Source: Nonomuraea sp. SBT364 (GTDB lineage Bacteria; Actinomycetota; Actinomycetes; Streptosporangiales; Streptosporangiaceae). From it: 64,000 bases of DNA. The translations under genes and the position numbers were made by a program. Under the pieces are notes generated by a model that saw only the letters and a list, made by a program, of their open reading frames with translations, did no database searches and had not been told where the DNA came from. The DNA is taken from assembly GCF_001083785.1 (NCBI RefSeq), contig NZ_LAVL01000009.1, positions 1-64,000 on the forward strand, in the 5' to 3' direction. Positions 63,166 through 64,000 of this stretch are shown here, piece after piece (position 1 is the stretch's first letter; each line of letters begins with the position of its first letter).

Positions 63166-64000
63166 CAACGGGAACGGCTGGGTGCTGAGCATCGAGGGCC
63201 CCGGCGAGGTGACGCTGGCCGAGGACAAGCTCGGCGAGGTGCCCGACGGCGGCTTCCGGGTGGAGACCACCCACAGCGGCGTCTCGGCCGGCACCGAGCT
63301 CACCTACGTCAAGGGCGACAACCCGTACCTGAGCTCCACCTGGGACCCGGCGCTCGGCCTGTTCCAGCAGGGCGCGCCCTCGGTGGCCTACCCGGTGCGC
63401 GGCATCGGCTACATGCAGGTCGGCATGGTGGTCGAGACCCGCACCCGGGCTGTCGAGGAGGGCGCGCTGGTCGCGATGGCGTACGGGCACCGCACCGGTT
63501 ACGTCGCCGACCCGATGCAGGACCGGTTCGTCGAGCTGCCCGGCGACCTCGACCCGATGCTCGGCGTCTATGTCGCCCACATGGGTCCCATCTGCGCCAA
63601 CGGCCTGCTGCACGCCGCCGCCGACCTCTACGGACAGAACGTCCACCAGCTCGGCGACGGCGTGCGCGGCCGGCGCGTCGTGGTGATGGGCGCCGGCGTG
63701 GTCGGCCTGCTGACGGCCTCGTTCGCGCTCGCGTACGGCGCGGCGGAGGTCGTCGTCGTGGACGAGACGCCGGCCCGGCTGGCGGTCGCCGAGGCGCTCG
63801 GCGCGGACGTGCTGGCCGTCGCCGACGACCCGGCTGTCGAGCTGAAGCGCCGCTGGCGGCACGGGCCGAACGACCGGGGCGCGGACGTGGTCTTCCAGTG
63901 CCGCGGCCAGGCCAGGGCGCTGGCCCTGGCGCTCAAGCTGCTGCGGCCCCAGGGCACCGCGATCGACCTGGCCTTCTACACGCACGGCGCGGACGAGGTG
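63158..64000 (+). CDS. medium-chain zinc-type dehydrogenase, 3' end outside window
   Basis: 281 codons visible. Begins MTDNGNGWVLSIEGPGEV, SAGTELTYVKGDNPYL (GroES-like domain), the NAD(P) motif VVVMGAGVVGLLTA near residue 178, then VVDETPARLAVAEALGAD. The usual catalytic zinc ligands (GHE region) are not obvious: MAYGHRTGYVA carries one His near residue 110. Sorbitol/threonine-dehydrogenase-like. Reading frame open to the right edge. Probably coupled to the preceding oxidoreductase. Confidence 0.88.
   Translation, partial: MTDNGNGWVLSIEGPGEVTLAEDKLGEVPDGGFRVETTHSGVSAGTELTYVKGDNPYLSSTWDPALGLFQQGAPSVAYPVRGIGYMQVGMVVETRTRAVEEGALVAMAYGHRTGYVADPMQDRFVELPGDLDPMLGVYVAHMGPICANGLLHAAADLYGQNVHQLGDGVRGRRVVVMGAGVVGLLTASFALAYGAAEVVVVDETPARLAVAEALGADVLAVADDPAVELKRRWRHGPNDRGADVVFQCRGQARALALALKLLRPQGTAIDLAFYTHGADEV

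Overview
This is a high-GC actinobacterial chromosome segment. Codons are strongly G/C-ending, GTG and TTG starts are frequent, and many adjacent genes overlap by ATGA. The gene content (rho of actinobacterial length, F420-type PPOX flavoprotein, TreS plus TreXYZ, GpgS, cysteine-containing L31, NrtL-like protein) fits a filamentous actinomycete, perhaps a Streptosporangiaceae/Nonomuraea-like organism. The genus is inference; no rRNA or marker database was consulted. I see no tRNA, rRNA, CRISPR array, insertion sequence or replication origin.

Layout. (1) 1-9135, minus strand: a housekeeping block running thrC, thrB, rho, rpmE, prfA, prmC and a Sua5-type gene, then a small coiled-coil gene at the left edge. 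One secreted Ig-like protein gene (3439-4446) sits inside on the plus strand. In mycobacteria and streptomycetes this block normally follows lysA-hom directly. (2) 9293-22962: an accessory insert holding six family-2-type glycosyltransferases and a membrane/coiled-coil protein, most of them arranged as two mirrored operons around a divergent control region. A TetR regulator with a DUF1772 membrane protein and a lipoprotein follow, then a PD-(D/E)XK nuclease-like gene with two decaying tandem copies of its 3' end. (3) 23143-26559, minus strand: hom, lysA and an NrtL-like gene, the missing half of the block. They are preceded by a coiled-coil/glycosyltransferase protein (26564-28408) and a divergent asparagine-synthetase-like protein without the glutaminase cysteine.

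(4) 30384-40575: trehalose synthase TreS, a PadR-controlled MacB/FtsX-type ABC exporter on the minus strand, and a plus-strand alpha-glucoside/trehalose-type uptake operon with two lipoprotein binding proteins and two permeases but no ATPase. The first permease carries a SdrD/Cna-B-like extracellular insert. (5) 40675-48695: uracil-DNA glycosylase, a thiamine-binding-type protein, an FAD monooxygenase behind a palindrome-loaded promoter, an HxlR-redoxin fusion with an in-frame 12-bp tandem repeat, an HxlR/SDR divergent pair, an ArsR-SRPBCC plus RibD/DHFR-like operon with a probably leaderless promoter, and a PPOX flavoprotein. (6) 48823-50818: two unrecognised genes. (7) 50919-56836: treX-treY-treZ operon, divergent from an mscL that ends in a zinc ribbon. 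(8) 57639-64000: hypothetical genes, a PAP2 phosphatase, a UspA-type protein, a GT4 glycosyltransferase coupled to gpgS, and a Gfo/Idh/MocA plus medium-chain dehydrogenase pair that runs off the right edge.

How they may work together: TreS, the alpha-glucoside importer, TreXYZ, GpgS and MscL all bear on compatible solutes, glycogen/trehalose turnover and osmotic shock, so 30-62 kb looks like an osmoadaptation neighbourhood. The most promising undescribed material is the mirrored glycosyltransferase insert together with the related genes at 26.5-30.1 kb, possibly a surface glycan pathway whose product cannot be told from sequence.
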